Assembly (NCBI RefSeq): GCF_008710135.1
Contig: NZ_VYKK01000022.1
Coordinates: 124,001-188,000 of the forward strand
From: Paenibacillus spiritus
Lineage (GTDB): Bacteria > Bacillota > Bacilli > Paenibacillales > Paenibacillaceae
Length of the DNA: 64,000 bases
Reading direction: 5' to 3'
Shown here: piece after piece, positions 24,768 to 33,634 of the stretch
Layout of the letters: every line of letters starts with the position of its first letter
How positions within the stretch are numbered: position 1 is the first letter of the stretch
The notes under the pieces: generated by a model
The model's input: the letters and a program-made list of their open reading frames with translations, nothing else
Database searches by the model: none
What the model was told of the DNA's origin: nothing
Position numbers and translations under genes: made by a program

Positions 24768-24902
24768 TCACAACCCGTCCGATAAAATTGTGATACACTA
24801 AAGCGGCGCAACGCCAAATCTTCACCCCCTCTTTCATTGCCCCTCTTTTTTTGTCCCTTTGATTCACCGCAATAACGCGTCATTGCTTAACGAGATGACG
24901 CG
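24768..24902. promoter_or_regulatory. Two inverted repeats between the aldolase and opp operons
   Basis: TCACAA (24768) and TTGTGA (24788) are 14 bp apart. CGCGTCAT (24876) and ATGACGCG (24895) form a perfect 8-bp inverted repeat with an 11 bp spacer. Neither is followed by a U-tract, so they look like operators. The rest of the 513 bp gap (24629 to 25141) is AT-rich and holds the two promoters noted, with no credible gene. Confidence 0.35.
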
Positions 24903-25031
24903 ACAGTATGGAAAATGTGAACTAATTAGACATTGTTCGCCCTCCTTTATCCTCTTTTTTCTGATATATTTCATTTATTCGTCATAAGCTCCCTATCTCG
25001 ATAACTTTTATGCTTTTATGTGGAAGGTATA

Positions 25032-25060
25032 TTGACGCATTCTGGCTTGCTTTGTATAAT
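25032..25060 (+). promoter_or_regulatory. Sigma-A promoter of the opp operon
   Basis: TTGACG and TATAAT with 17 bp spacing, a near-consensus promoter about 75 bp before oppA. Confidence 0.8.
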
Positions 25061-25141
25061 GCTCACAAGGATGAATAAATAACCATCGGTTAAATCCTTA
25101 GAGCGAGACAGATCCACATACATAATTAGGGGGGATTGGAT

Positions 25142-26818
25142 TTGAGAAGAGGTAAATTCATGTTGGCCGTCAGTATGGTAATGGTTCTGCTTGCAGGCTG
25201 CGGCAACTCCGGCAACAATGCAGCGGATAAGGCTCCTTCAGGTTCGGCTCCGGCGGCTGCCAGCTCGGCTCCGGCCAAAACGACCGGAAGCAAGATTCTG
25301 AACCTTGGCAAGGATGTGGAGCTGGCTTCCATGGACTCGGCCATTGCGACGGACGGCCTGTCCTTCGAAGTGATCGCTGATACGATTGAAGGCCTGTATA
25401 CCGTCGATGAGGCGGGCGTACCCCAGCTTGCGATGGCCGAGAAGGCTGATGTCAGCGCAGACGGGAAGACCATTACCTTCACCATCCGGGATGCCAAGTG
25501 GTCCAACGGCACCCCTGTAACGGCGCATGATTTTGAATTCGCGTGGAAGCGGCTGGTGAGCCCCGAAACGGCGAGTGAATACAGCTTCATTATGGGGGTG
25601 GCCGGCGTCAAGAATGCAGACGACATCGTCGCAGGCAAGAAGGGCATCGATGAACTCGGCGTGAAAGCCACCGACGACAAGACGCTTGTCGTGGAACTGG
25701 ATCGCCCGGTCGCCTTCTTCAACTCCTTGATGGCATTCCCGCCCTTCTATCCGATCAACGAAGCCTTCTATAAAGAGAAGGGCACCGAGTACGCGCTGAC
25801 GGCCGACAATCTGCTGGCCAACGGACCGTTCAAGATGGACAAATGGGATGTCGGCGGGACGACATTCTCCCTCGTCAAGAACACCGATTATTACGACGCC
25901 GGCAGTATCAAGCTGGATGGACTGAACTATCAGGTCATCAAGGATACCCAGCAATCCATCCTGGCTTACGAGAACGGCGATCTGGATTATGTTCAACTGT
26001 CGGGCGAACAGATTTCCAGCTACCAGGACAGCCCGGAATACCACAGCATCGTTGCCGGATACCTCTGGTACCTGTCTCCGAATATGAAGGTCAAGGGACT
26101 GGAGAACGTCAATCTGCGGAAGGCGCTGTCGCTTGCTTACGACAAGCAGGCCATTGTGGAGGAGATCCTGAAGGACGGATCGATTGCGGCTGACTTTGCG
26201 GTTCCGACCCAGCTTGCCACCGGACCGGACGGGAAGGACTTCCGCGAAACGGCGGGAACTTATCCGACCACCAACAAGGAAGAAGCGGCGAAATATTGGG
26301 AGCAGGCGAAGAAGGAGCTTGGCGTGGATTCCCTGAAGTTCGAGCTGCTGTTCGAGGATACGGAATCGGCTACGCTGGTTGCCCAGTTCATTCAGTCCGA
26401 GATCGAATCGGCGCTTCCCGGCATCACCTTTGAACTGAAATCCCAGCCGAAGAAGAACCGTGTCGAGCTGATGCAGAAAGGCGACTATCAGATCGGTCTT
26501 ACGCGGTGGGGCCCGGACTATGCCGACCCGATGACTTATCTGGATATGTGGGTAACCGGAAGCCCCAACAACTACGGCTTCTGGTCCAACCCGGAATATG
26601 ACGCGCTCATCAACAGCGCGAGCAAGGGCGACCTGGCTTCCAAGCCGGAAGAACGCTGGGAAGCGCTGAAGAAGGCGGAAGGCATCGTGATGGATCAGGC
26701 TGTAATCTTTCCGGTCTACCAGAAGGGGAATGCCGTTCTCATCAAGCCGAACGTAACCGGTCTGGAGTTCCATTCCGTGGGCGTCAACGTCTTCTACAAG
26801 CATGCTGACAAGAGCTGA
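25142..26818 (+). CDS. oppA: Oligopeptide ABC transporter substrate-binding lipoprotein
   Basis: A 558-residue extracellular lipoprotein that captures peptides. The signal peptide ends in the lipobox LLAGC at about residues 16 to 20, followed by a Gly/Ala/Ser/Asn-rich linker. The SBP family 5 body shows KDVELASMDSAIATDG, ITFTIRDAKWSNGTPVTAHDF (a variant of the family signature) and TRWGPDYADPMTYLDMW. TTG 25142 follows AGGGGGGAT at about 6 nt; another in-frame TTG at 25136 is inside that site. It is the first gene of oppABCDF, and two stable hairpins follow before oppB. Confidence 0.9.
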   Translation: MRRGKFMLAVSMVMVLLAGCGNSGNNAADKAPSGSAPAAASSAPAKTTGSKILNLGKDVELASMDSAIATDGLSFEVIADTIEGLYTVDEAGVPQLAMAEKADVSADGKTITFTIRDAKWSNGTPVTAHDFEFAWKRLVSPETASEYSFIMGVAGVKNADDIVAGKKGIDELGVKATDDKTLVVELDRPVAFFNSLMAFPPFYPINEAFYKEKGTEYALTADNLLANGPFKMDKWDVGGTTFSLVKNTDYYDAGSIKLDGLNYQVIKDTQQSILAYENGDLDYVQLSGEQISSYQDSPEYHSIVAGYLWYLSPNMKVKGLENVNLRKALSLAYDKQAIVEEILKDGSIAADFAVPTQLATGPDGKDFRETAGTYPTTNKEEAAKYWEQAKKELGVDSLKFELLFEDTESATLVAQFIQSEIESALPGITFELKSQPKKNRVELMQKGDYQIGLTRWGPDYADPMTYLDMWVTGSPNNYGFWSNPEYDALINSASKGDLASKPEERWEALKKAEGIVMDQAVIFPVYQKGNAVLIKPNVTGLEFHSVGVNVFYKHADKS

Positions 26819-26850
26819 TTAAGTTAGCGGCACAAAGGGTTGTTAACCGG

Positions 26851-26915
26851 ATTACAGCAGGGAGCCCCCTGCTGTAATTCCATATTCGGGACGGGAGAAG
26901 CTTTCTTCCGTCCCG
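26851..26915 (+). promoter_or_regulatory. Two tandem hairpins between oppA and oppB
   Basis: Hairpin 1 is a perfect 12-bp stem, ATTACAGCAGGG with CCCTGCTGTAAT (26851 to 26878). Hairpin 2 is a 13-bp stem, CGGGACGGGAGAA with TTCTTCCGTCCCG and one G-U pair (26887 to 26915). Neither has a U-tract. This fits a 3' stabiliser or partial terminator that makes oppA mRNA more abundant than the rest. Confidence 0.6.
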
Positions 26916-26957
26916 GTCTATGAACGCTAGAGCCTACCCGACTTGAGGTGAAATCAT

Positions 26958-27899
26958 TTGAGAAGCTATGTGCTGAAAAGGCTTGGCATTGCTGTGATAA
27001 CCATTCTGGTCATTCTGCTGTTCCTGTTCCTTATGCTGGAGTTCATGCCGGGTTCTCCGTTCAACGATGAGAAGATTACGGCCGCGCAGCGGGCGGTGCT
27101 GGATGCCAAATACGGTTTGGATCAGCCTGTATTCATTCGTTTTTTTCATTACATCAAGAATATGCTGACCGGGGATTTCGGCGTCTCCTATGTGATCCAG
27201 AAGAACATGCCCATCTCCGCCATGCTGGAAGCCCGTCTTCCGGTGTCCCTGCAAATCGGCTTTCAGGCGGTCGTACTCGGCGCGCTGATCGGACTTGTGC
27301 TCGGAATCGTCGCTGCACTGAAGCATAACAGCTTCATTGACAGTCTGACGACCTTTATCTCGGTCATCGGCGTCAGCTTTCCGTCCTATGTATTTGCGCT
27401 GGCCTTATCCTTCTTCCTGGGCTCCAAGCTGAAGTGGTTCCCGATCCTGTATACCGACCATAAGCCCTTCGTTTCGACCGTACTGCCGACCATTGCGCTG
27501 GCCATGTTCACCGTCGCCACGGTCGCCCGCTTCGCCCGGTCGGAGATGATCGAAGTGCTCGGCTCCGAATATATGCTGCTGTCGGAGAGCAAGGGCGTGC
27601 CCCGCCGGCGTCTGATCTGGGTTCATGCGCTCCGCAATGCGCTGATTCCGATTATAACCGTATTGGCCCCGCTGATCGTCGGTCTGATGACAGGGAGTCT
27701 GGTCATTGAACAGATCTTTGCCATCCCCGGCATTGGAAGCCTGCTGGTTACCGCGATCCAGGTCAATGACTATAATGTGATTCTTGCGGTAACCTTCGTC
27801 TACAGCCTGATGTTCATTCTCGTTATGCTGCTGGTCGATATTCTGTACGGCATCATCGATCCGAGAATCCGGCTGGCAAAGGGGGAGAACCATGGCTGA
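26958..27899 (+). CDS. oppB: Oligopeptide ABC transporter permease OppB
   Basis: A 313-residue inner-membrane permease with about six helices. The N terminus MRSYVLKRLGIAVITILVIL is characteristic of OppB/DppB. The cytoplasmic EAA loop, which docks on the ATPases, is at about residues 195 to 225 (SEYMLLSESKGVPRRRLIWV). The TTG start at 26958 is 7 nt after TTGAGGTG. It overlaps oppC by 8 bp. Confidence 0.93.
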   Translation: MRSYVLKRLGIAVITILVILLFLFLMLEFMPGSPFNDEKITAAQRAVLDAKYGLDQPVFIRFFHYIKNMLTGDFGVSYVIQKNMPISAMLEARLPVSLQIGFQAVVLGALIGLVLGIVAALKHNSFIDSLTTFISVIGVSFPSYVFALALSFFLGSKLKWFPILYTDHKPFVSTVLPTIALAMFTVATVARFARSEMIEVLGSEYMLLSESKGVPRRRLIWVHALRNALIPIITVLAPLIVGLMTGSLVIEQIFAIPGIGSLLVTAIQVNDYNVILAVTFVYSLMFILVMLLVDILYGIIDPRIRLAKGENHG

Positions 27900-28920
27900 T
27901 CTGACACCGGCAAGCGATCTGAACCGCTTCGACCAGGGCGATTTCCATCTGGCGGATAACAGTCTGCGCGCCCGGATCGACCGCAATTACTCCAGTCAAT
28001 CGTACTGGAAGGACGCCCTCGTCCGTTTTCGGGCCAACAAGGGAGCGGTCTTCGGGCTGATTATGATTATTCTGATTGCCGCACTGGCCATAATCGGACC
28101 GATGATGAGCGATCATACGTACAAATCCATGAATATCCGACATAAGAGTCTGCCTCCGCGGATTGAGGGCTTTGACAACACCTTCATCTTCAACGGGGAA
28201 GTCAAGGGCGTTAATCTGTATGAGAAGCGCAAACTGGACGATGTCTACTATACCTTCGGCACCGATACGCTGGGCCGGGACCTCTGGACCCGAACCTGGC
28301 AAGGGACCCGGATCTCGCTCTATATCGCCGTGATCGCCGTGGCCATCGACATGATAATCGGCATGACGTACGGACTTATCTCCGGCTACTTCGGCGGAAG
28401 GGTGGACAGCCTGATGCAGCGGTTCATCGAAATCCTGAGCGGTATTCCCAATCTGGTTATCGTCACGCTGCTGATTGTCGTTCTCAAGCCGGGGCTGGTT
28501 ACGATTACGCTCGCCCTTATGATCACAGGGTGGATTGGCATGAGCCGGGTCGCCCGGGCCCAGATGCTGAAGCTGAAGGAGCAGGAATTCGTGCTGGCTT
28601 CGCGGACGCTTGGCGCGCGGAACTTCGGCATTATCTTCCGCGACATTCTTCCGAATATCTTCGGCCAGATCATCATTATGTCCATGTTCTCGGTGCCGAG
28701 CGCCATCTTTACGGAAGCGTTCCTGGCCTTTATCGGACTTGGAATTCCGCAGCCCATGGCCTCACTCGGATCGCTCATCAGCGAGAGCTTCAAGTCGATG
28801 ACGATTTACCCGTACATGATTGTGCCCCCGGTTGTCGTGCTGGCTCTGCTGATGCTCAGCTTCAACCTGCTGGCCGACGGACTGCGCGATGCCCTCGATC
28901 CCAAGATGAAGGAAATGTAG
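27892..28920 (+). CDS. oppC: Oligopeptide ABC transporter permease OppC
   Basis: A 342-residue permease with the OppC_N segment (SYWKDALVRFRANKGAVFGL) leading into helix 1, then an extracytoplasmic region and the LGRDLWTRTWQGTRISLYIA motif of OppC/DppC. The EAA loop is at about 225 to 255 (EFVLASRTLGARNFGIIFRD). It is translationally coupled to oppB by an 8 bp overlap, and oppD follows 12 bp later. Confidence 0.93.
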   Translation: MADLTPASDLNRFDQGDFHLADNSLRARIDRNYSSQSYWKDALVRFRANKGAVFGLIMIILIAALAIIGPMMSDHTYKSMNIRHKSLPPRIEGFDNTFIFNGEVKGVNLYEKRKLDDVYYTFGTDTLGRDLWTRTWQGTRISLYIAVIAVAIDMIIGMTYGLISGYFGGRVDSLMQRFIEILSGIPNLVIVTLLIVVLKPGLVTITLALMITGWIGMSRVARAQMLKLKEQEFVLASRTLGARNFGIIFRDILPNIFGQIIIMSMFSVPSAIFTEAFLAFIGLGIPQPMASLGSLISESFKSMTIYPYMIVPPVVVLALLMLSFNLLADGLRDALDPKMKEM

Positions 28921-28932
28921 GAGGATAACCCT

Positions 28933-30030
28933 ATGAGCGAACCGGTACTATCCATACGCAATCTGTCCATTTCCTTCCGAACCGGCAACGGCATGGTCAA
29001 TGCCATCCGGGGCGTGGATCTGGATCTGCACAGAGGCGAGACGGTAGCCATCGTCGGCGAGTCCGGCAGCGGCAAATCGGTTACCGTCAAAGCGATTATG
29101 CGCATTCTGAGCGGCAACCAGACGATCAATTCGGGTACCATTGCCTTCCGGTATGAACGGGAGGGAAGACAGGTCACGGAAGATCTGCTGAAGCTCTCCA
29201 AAAAAGACATGCGCAGCCGCATCAACGGCAAGCGCATTGCCATGGTTTTTCAGGACCCGATGACGTCCCTGAACCCGACCATGACCGTAGGCAACCAGAT
29301 CATGGAAGGCATGATGATTCATCTCAAGAAGAGCCGGGCGGAAGCCTACAAGCGGGCGCTGGAGCTGCTGCAGCTCGTCGGCATTACCGATCCGGAGAAG
29401 CGGATGAAGAGCTACCCGCACCAGCTGTCGGGCGGGATGCGGCAGCGGGTCGTTATCGCCATCATGCTGGCCTGCGATCCCGAGGTGCTGATCTGCGACG
29501 AGCCGACAACGGCCCTGGATGTTACGATCCAGGCCAAGATTCTGGAGCTGATTAAAGACATCCAGAAGAAGACGGGCATCTCCGTTATCTACATTACGCA
29601 TGATCTTGGCGTAGTGGCGAAGGTGGCGGATTATGTAGCCGTCATGTATGCTGGCAAAATCGTGGAGCGCGGCAGCGTGAACGATATTTTCTATGACCCG
29701 CGCCACCCGTATACCTGGGGCCTGCTCTCCTCCATGCCGGATATCGAAACGGAGAGCGAGAAGCTGTTCTCCATTCCCGGAAGCCCTCCGAACCTGCTGC
29801 ATCAGGTAGAGGGGGATGCCTTCGCTCCCCGGAACGTATATGCGCTGAACATTGATTTCAAACAGGAGCCGCCGATGTTCCGGGTATCCGATACCCATTA
29901 TGCGGCGACATGGCTGCTGCATGAGAATGCGCCTGCCGTGCAGATGCCGCAGACGCTGCGGGACCGGCTGGATAAGGTTATGAAGGAGGTGGGGGACCCG
30001 TGGAAGACAGACGCCCTCTCTTGCAGGTAG
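28933..30030 (+). CDS. oppD: Oligopeptide ABC transporter ATP-binding protein OppD
   Basis: A 365-residue ATPase with Walker [11 protein letters not shown]-loop [15 protein letters not shown], signature LSGGMRQRV, Walker [14 protein letters not shown] and H-loop ITHDLGVV. The C-terminal oligopeptide ATPase extension is present, with [13 protein letters not shown] and IPGSPPNLL. The usual C-terminal Cys cluster of Fe-S-containing OppD is reduced here: CR at the end is the only visible Cys near that region. It overlaps oppF by 31 bp. Confidence 0.93.
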   Translation: MSEPVLSIRNLSISFRTGNGMVNAIRGVDLDLHRGETVAIVGESGSGKSVTVKAIMRILSGNQTINSGTIAFRYEREGRQVTEDLLKLSKKDMRSRINGKRIAMVFQDPMTSLNPTMTVGNQIMEGMMIHLKKSRAEAYKRALELLQLVGITDPEKRMKSYPHQLSGGMRQRVVIAIMLACDPEVLICDEPTTALDVTIQAKILELIKDIQKKTGISVIYITHDLGVVAKVADYVAVMYAGKIVERGSVNDIFYDPRHPYTWGLLSSMPDIETESEKLFSIPGSPPNLLHQVEGDAFAPRNVYALNIDFKQEPPMFRVSDTHYAATWLLHENAPAVQMPQTLRDRLDKVMKEVGDPWKTDALSCR

Positions 30031-30944
30031 ACGAGCTGAAACAGCATTTTCGCCTGAGCGCCAAGTATACCGTGCATGCCGTCAACGGAGTATCCTTTGA
30101 AATTGGAGAAGGCGAGACCTACGGTCTCGTGGGCGAGTCCGGATCAGGCAAGTCCACGATCGGCCGCTCCATTATCCGCCTGTACGAGCCGACGTCGGGC
30201 CGTGTCATTCTGGACGGAGTCGAAATCTCCGGCAAGCTGAATGCGAAGGAGCAGAATCTGCTGCGGACGAAGGTACAGATGATTTTTCAGGACCCGATGG
30301 CATGTCTCAATCCCCGCAAAAAAGTGATTGATATCATCGCCCAAGGGCTGGATATCCACAAGCTCTACCGTTCCCGGCAGGAACGGACGGAGAAGGTGCA
30401 CCGGATTCTGGATAAAGTCGGGCTCTCGCGCGAGCATGCGAACCGTTATCCGCACCAGTTCTCCGGCGGCCAGCGCCAGCGCATCGGGATTGCCCGGGCG
30501 CTTATTATGGAGCCGAAGCTGATTATCGCCGACGAAGCAATCAGCGCGCTTGACGTATCCATTCAGGCCCAGGTCGTCAATCTGATGAAGGATATTCAGG
30601 AGGAGACCAAGACGGCTTATCTCTTCATCGCTCATGATCTCTCAATGGTCAAATACATCTCTGACCGGATCGGCGTCCTGCACCTTGGCTATATGGTAGA
30701 GACCGGCACAACCAAGGATATCTTCGAGAATCCGGTTCATCCCTATACGAAATCGCTGCTGTCGGCGATCCCGCATGCCAACCCGATCAAGGAGAAGCAG
30801 CGCGTGGCCCTGAGCTATGATTACCGCACGAGCGGCATTGATTACAGCAAAGGGACCCAGCAGATACTGTCGGATACGCACAGGGTGCTGGCGACGGATG
30901 CGGAACGGGCAGCCTGGACTGCGGCAGAGACGGCCGCCCTCTAA
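30000..30944 (+). CDS. oppF: Oligopeptide ABC transporter ATP-binding protein OppF
   Basis: A 314-residue ATPase, the partner of OppD. Walker A is [10 protein letters not shown]-loop FQDPMACLNPRKKV, signature FSGGQRQRI, Walker B LIIADEAISALDV and H-loop IAHDLSMV. The C terminus has the HPYTKSLLSAIPHANP motif of the family. The GTG start at 30000 follows AAGGAGGT inside oppD by 9 nt, so translation is coupled. A strong terminator ends the operon. Confidence 0.93.
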   Translation: MEDRRPLLQVDELKQHFRLSAKYTVHAVNGVSFEIGEGETYGLVGESGSGKSTIGRSIIRLYEPTSGRVILDGVEISGKLNAKEQNLLRTKVQMIFQDPMACLNPRKKVIDIIAQGLDIHKLYRSRQERTEKVHRILDKVGLSREHANRYPHQFSGGQRQRIGIARALIMEPKLIIADEAISALDVSIQAQVVNLMKDIQEETKTAYLFIAHDLSMVKYISDRIGVLHLGYMVETGTTKDIFENPVHPYTKSLLSAIPHANPIKEKQRVALSYDYRTSGIDYSKGTQQILSDTHRVLATDAERAAWTAAETAAL

Positions 30945-30998
30945 GCGAACCGGCCGCAGGCGCTGTCCGCCGGAAATAATCCCGGCCCACCCATTCGG

Positions 30999-31042
30999 GA
31001 AGAACATCCGCGCCTTCCGGGCAGCGGATGTTCTTCTTTTTG
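30999..31042 (+). terminator. Terminator of the opp operon
   Basis: A perfect 13-bp stem GAAGAACATCCGC with GCGGATGTTCTTC, then TTTTT. Confidence 0.85.
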
Positions 31043-31058
31043 GCAATGGAAAAGATCG

Positions 31059-31088
31059 TTTAACCTTTGGGCCTTGGAATGGTATGAT
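31059..31088 (+). promoter_or_regulatory. Promoter of the acidic hypothetical protein
   Basis: TTTAAC and TATGAT with 18 bp spacing, 18 bp before the first ATG. Confidence 0.55.
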
Positions 31089-31105
31089 AGAGGGCGGGAG
31101 GTTGG

Positions 31106-31789
31106 ATGATGAATAACGAGAAGAATACTAACGATACAACGGAAGATACAACTCTGGAGACGCCGGAGGGGACAAGCCAGGAGAACGCCCCGGAAGCCGG
31201 CCAGGAGAATGAAGGCAATCCGGAAGCGCTCAATGAGCTGGTGAAAGCGGTTCATCATAACGGGCTTGTTGCCCTGGGCATGCATTTCAAGGATGTGGAG
31301 GGCCGGGTAGTCGGTTCGGACTTCTATGGTCCGGTCTTTATCTTCCGCGTCAGCGACAAGAATGGCGACCGGTATGCCTGCGGTTATTTCCTGCGCGAGC
31401 TGGTCAATCGCTTCCAGTCCGGGAACGACCCGGCAGGCTGGATGGCTTCTTTCTTCTACGAACTGATGAAGACCGAAGGAGGCAAGGAGCTTCCGGAACC
31501 GCCGTCGGGCGAAGAAGAGGCCAAGGCGGTTATCGACAAGGTGCTGGTTCCTCAACTGCTGGAATCCATCCGCGACGAGTTCGCCCCGGAGCCGATCCAT
31601 GCGGGACTGGCGCTGAATGAGGAGTACGGCCCGGTCTTCGAAGCCGGATTCCCGTCGATCACCGAGGGAAACAACGTCTGCGCTTTCCCGCTCCATCTGC
31701 TTCTTACCCATCTTCAGCTGAATCGCGACCCGTCGGAGCTGCTCATCCAGGGGATGTACAGCATCCGGCGTGAACACGGTCTGGAATAG
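31106..31789 (+). CDS. Hypothetical acidic protein
   Basis: A 227-residue soluble protein that I cannot place in a family. Residues 1 to 40 are a low-complexity Glu/Asn/Thr segment, probably disordered. Residues 42 to 227 look like one folded domain with alternating strands and helices, rich in aromatic residues (DFYGPVFIFRVSDKNGDRYA, GWMASFFYELMKTEGG). It has no signal peptide, membrane helix or enzyme motif. Two adjacent ATG codons (31106, 31109) follow GGGAGG. It has its own promoter and no obvious operon partner, and it is convergent with the acyltransferase gene. Confidence 0.75.
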   Translation: MMNNEKNTNDTTEDTTLETPEGTSQENAPEAGQENEGNPEALNELVKAVHHNGLVALGMHFKDVEGRVVGSDFYGPVFIFRVSDKNGDRYACGYFLRELVNRFQSGNDPAGWMASFFYELMKTEGGKELPEPPSGEEEAKAVIDKVLVPQLLESIRDEFAPEPIHAGLALNEEYGPVFEAGFPSITEGNNVCAFPLHLLLTHLQLNRDPSELLIQGMYSIRREHGLE

Positions 31790-31820
31790 TCCCGGAGAGC
31801 CTTCGGACTTGCGGCCCGGC

Positions 31821-32969
31821 TTATCCCGCGCGGCGCAGCGGCGGCGTTTCGCCGCCCTCGGCGCGGGTCAGGCGCCGTCCGACCATTCGCCCGAGACGGA
31901 TAGACGGGATTTCGATGGTGTAATACGCCGCGGCAGCCAGCGCAATACTGCCGAGAACGGCAATCAGGGCATAGAGCGGTCCGGGCAGCGGCTCGCGAAG
32001 CGCATAAGCCAGCGTGAGAATCAGAATGAAGTGATACAGGTAGAGGCTGTAGGAGATTCTGCCCAGGAAAGAGAGGACGCTGCCGTTCAGTACGCGAATG
32101 GTCTTCTCCGAAGTCAGCGCCATGACCAGGAAGACCAGGATGGCCAGAGTGGTGCCGCCATCTTCCAGCAGGCGTCCGGCCGGTCCGCCCAGCTTGTCCG
32201 CGCCATACTTGGAGTAGCCGTACAGCAGCACCGCCGCGCCGAAGGCCAGCCAGCGGGTCCGGGTCGTTACTCCGAGATACAGAGCGATCAGCAGGGAACG
32301 ATGTTTGGCGGCGAGAGCGCCGATAATAAAGAAGGAAGCGAAGTACACGGTGTCGGAATACGAGGTGTGATAGCCTTGGCCCGTTCCGAGCGGCAGCAGA
32401 TCGCCCAAGCTTCCAAGAAAGGCAAGCACCAGACAGAGCAGCAGATTGAATCCGATTCTGCGGCGGGCAACAGTCAGCATGAGCAGCGGGAAGATCAGCG
32501 AAATCCGCATTTCATGAACCAGTGACCAGAAGACGGTGTTGTAGGCATAGGTGTTGAAGTCGGCAACCAGCGAGAGGTGTTCCAGGATAAGTCCGGGGGC
32601 GAAGCCGCTCTGCCAGAAGGCCTGGAAGAACGAGCCGTTGAATGCCGGCGAATGGCCGGACAGGCGGTAGGCAAGAAGAAGGGCAACCGTCAGTGAGATT
32701 ACATAGGGGATGTAAATTCGGCATACCCGTTTGAGCAGATAGGACAGATAGGAAGGGCCTTGGTCTGCAAGAAAAGGCAGAGCCAGCACGAATCCGCTCA
32801 GAATGAAGAAGAACAGAACTGCCTGATGGCCGCCAAGGGCGATCCGGACGGGAGAGTAGACGAACAGAAGCGGAAGCAGCGGGGCGGAGAGCCAAAGGTG
32901 ATGGAGCAGTACCGACAGGGAGGCCAGTCCTCGAACAGAGTCGAGCTGGTGGAGACGCCTCAATTTCAT
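31821..32969 (-). CDS. Membrane acyltransferase (acyltransferase 3 / OafA-like)
   Basis: A 382-residue protein with about ten membrane helices. It has the acyltransferase-3 landmarks LHQLDSVRGLASLSVLLHHL at the N terminus (the His of the helix 1 end), FFFILSGFVLALPF, FWSLVHEMRISLIFPLL and FLGRISYSLYLYHF. Such enzymes move acetyl or other acyl groups onto extracellular polysaccharides or lipids. The ribosome site AAGGAG is only 2 nt from ATG 32969, so the TTG at 32963 may be the true start. It is a single gene on the minus strand; the acceptor is unknown. Confidence 0.85.
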   Translation of the reverse strand: MKLRRLHQLDSVRGLASLSVLLHHLWLSAPLLPLLFVYSPVRIALGGHQAVLFFFILSGFVLALPFLADQGPSYLSYLLKRVCRIYIPYVISLTVALLLAYRLSGHSPAFNGSFFQAFWQSGFAPGLILEHLSLVADFNTYAYNTVFWSLVHEMRISLIFPLLMLTVARRRIGFNLLLCLVLAFLGSLGDLLPLGTGQGYHTSYSDTVYFASFFIIGALAAKHRSLLIALYLGVTTRTRWLAFGAAVLLYGYSKYGADKLGGPAGRLLEDGGTTLAILVFLVMALTSEKTIRVLNGSVLSFLGRISYSLYLYHFILILTLAYALREPLPGPLYALIAVLGSIALAAAAYYTIEIPSIRLGRMVGRRLTRAEGGETPPLRRAG

Positions 32970-33229
32970 CACTCCTTGCTATTATTAGGATACTTAGCTA
33001 GGATGATAGCGGATGAGAACGCTTACTGACAATACCCGAAATACAAAAAAAGTAAATTATTTTAGCATCAGGTCCCAAGAAAACGCTTTTTTATCCATTT
33101 GGCAGCAAAAGGCCCAAATCGGCAGAAATAATCCGATTGTTCCGGGGTCTTTTTCCGTTTCGCGGGGATACGGGGAATAACCGCCCGTAATCCGGCGTCA
33201 GCAAGGTTTCCTCAAGCGCAGCAATCCGT

Positions 33230-33235
33230 TATGAT
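33230..33235 (+). promoter_or_regulatory. Candidate -10 box of the 33.2 kb RNA unit
   Basis: TATGAT lies about 7 bp before the first hairpin of the putative RNA. The -35 (TTTCCT, 17 bp upstream) matches poorly, so the call is tentative. Confidence 0.35.
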
Positions 33236-33424
33236 AGAGACATCACCTGATCCAAGGTGATAGGCAATCTCACTTCTTAAAGCAAGTTCGCCGAAAGGAG
33301 CGTGATTCCGTTGAAACGGGTTAGCGAAGCGTACTGAGGCTTTTTCACGCAGGGAGAACGGATGTGACAACGTTCTTCGTGAAAAATGCGTACGCGGGAA
33401 CTCACCCCATATGCGAAGGACAAG

Positions 33425-33598
33425 GTGAATAACAAGTCTCCCGGAAGCGGAAATGGGAGCATGGAAAGGGTAAAAAAATCTGAGACAATCAGCAAGTGCG
33501 TGAAATGGAAGTTGCAAGTATGCAAGCGGAACCATGTCAAGCATATGGATTGTTGCCTGGAGGAACGGTTAAAATTGAATAGCGTAACGGATTGGTAA
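33425..33598 (+). CDS. Possible small basic Cys-containing protein (57 aa)
   Basis: A 57-codon frame starting with GTG 4 nt after AAGGA and ending exactly at the foot of the terminator. The product is Lys-rich with four Cys (SKCVKWKLQVCKRNH, DCCLEERL), and has no membrane helix or known motif. Placement directly behind the structured leader and before the terminator is the main support. Codon bias is weak, so it could also be non-coding RNA. Confidence 0.35.
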   Translation: MNNKSPGSGNGSMERVKKSETISKCVKWKLQVCKRNHVKHMDCCLEERLKLNSVTDW

Positions 33599-33634
33599 AC
33601 CCCGCTGCCTGGGACGCTCAGGCGGGCGGGGTTT
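33597..33634 (+). terminator. Terminator of the 33.2 kb unit
   Basis: AAACCCCGC pairs with GCGGGGTTT, with an inner stem GCCTG/CAGGC. The downstream U content is modest. Confidence 0.7.

Larger units (their letters stand above)
33242..33634 (+). ncRNA. Unassigned structured RNA or leader with a short ORF
   Basis: This stretch is noticeably AT-richer than its neighbours and has ordered secondary structure. ATCACCT/AGGTGAT forms a 7-bp hairpin at 33242 to 33261. CCGT-TGAA-ACGG is a tetraloop hairpin at 33308 to 33319. A long interrupted stem at 33329 to 33395 pairs GCGTAC with GTACGC, TTTTTCACG with CGTGAAAAA and AGAACG with CGTTCT (21 pairs). A terminator follows at 33597 to 33634. I compared it by eye with c-di-GMP, c-di-AMP, SAM, TPP, lysine, cobalamin, glycine, ZTP and T-box consensus cores and found no match. 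Remaining sequence in the gap 32970 to 33229 shows nothing I can name. Confidence 0.4.

Noticed and set aside
33242..33400. Cyclic di-GMP or TPP riboswitch
   Set aside because: ACCTGATCC and GGCAA fragments look superficially similar, but the conserved cores (for example GGGACGCAAAGCC, CTGAGA with the matching second half) are missing.
33212..33544. 110-residue minus-strand frame across the structured RNA region
   Set aside because: It has no ribosome site and no family resemblance, and the terminator and -10 box favour plus-strand transcription. It probably is open by chance over structured sequence.
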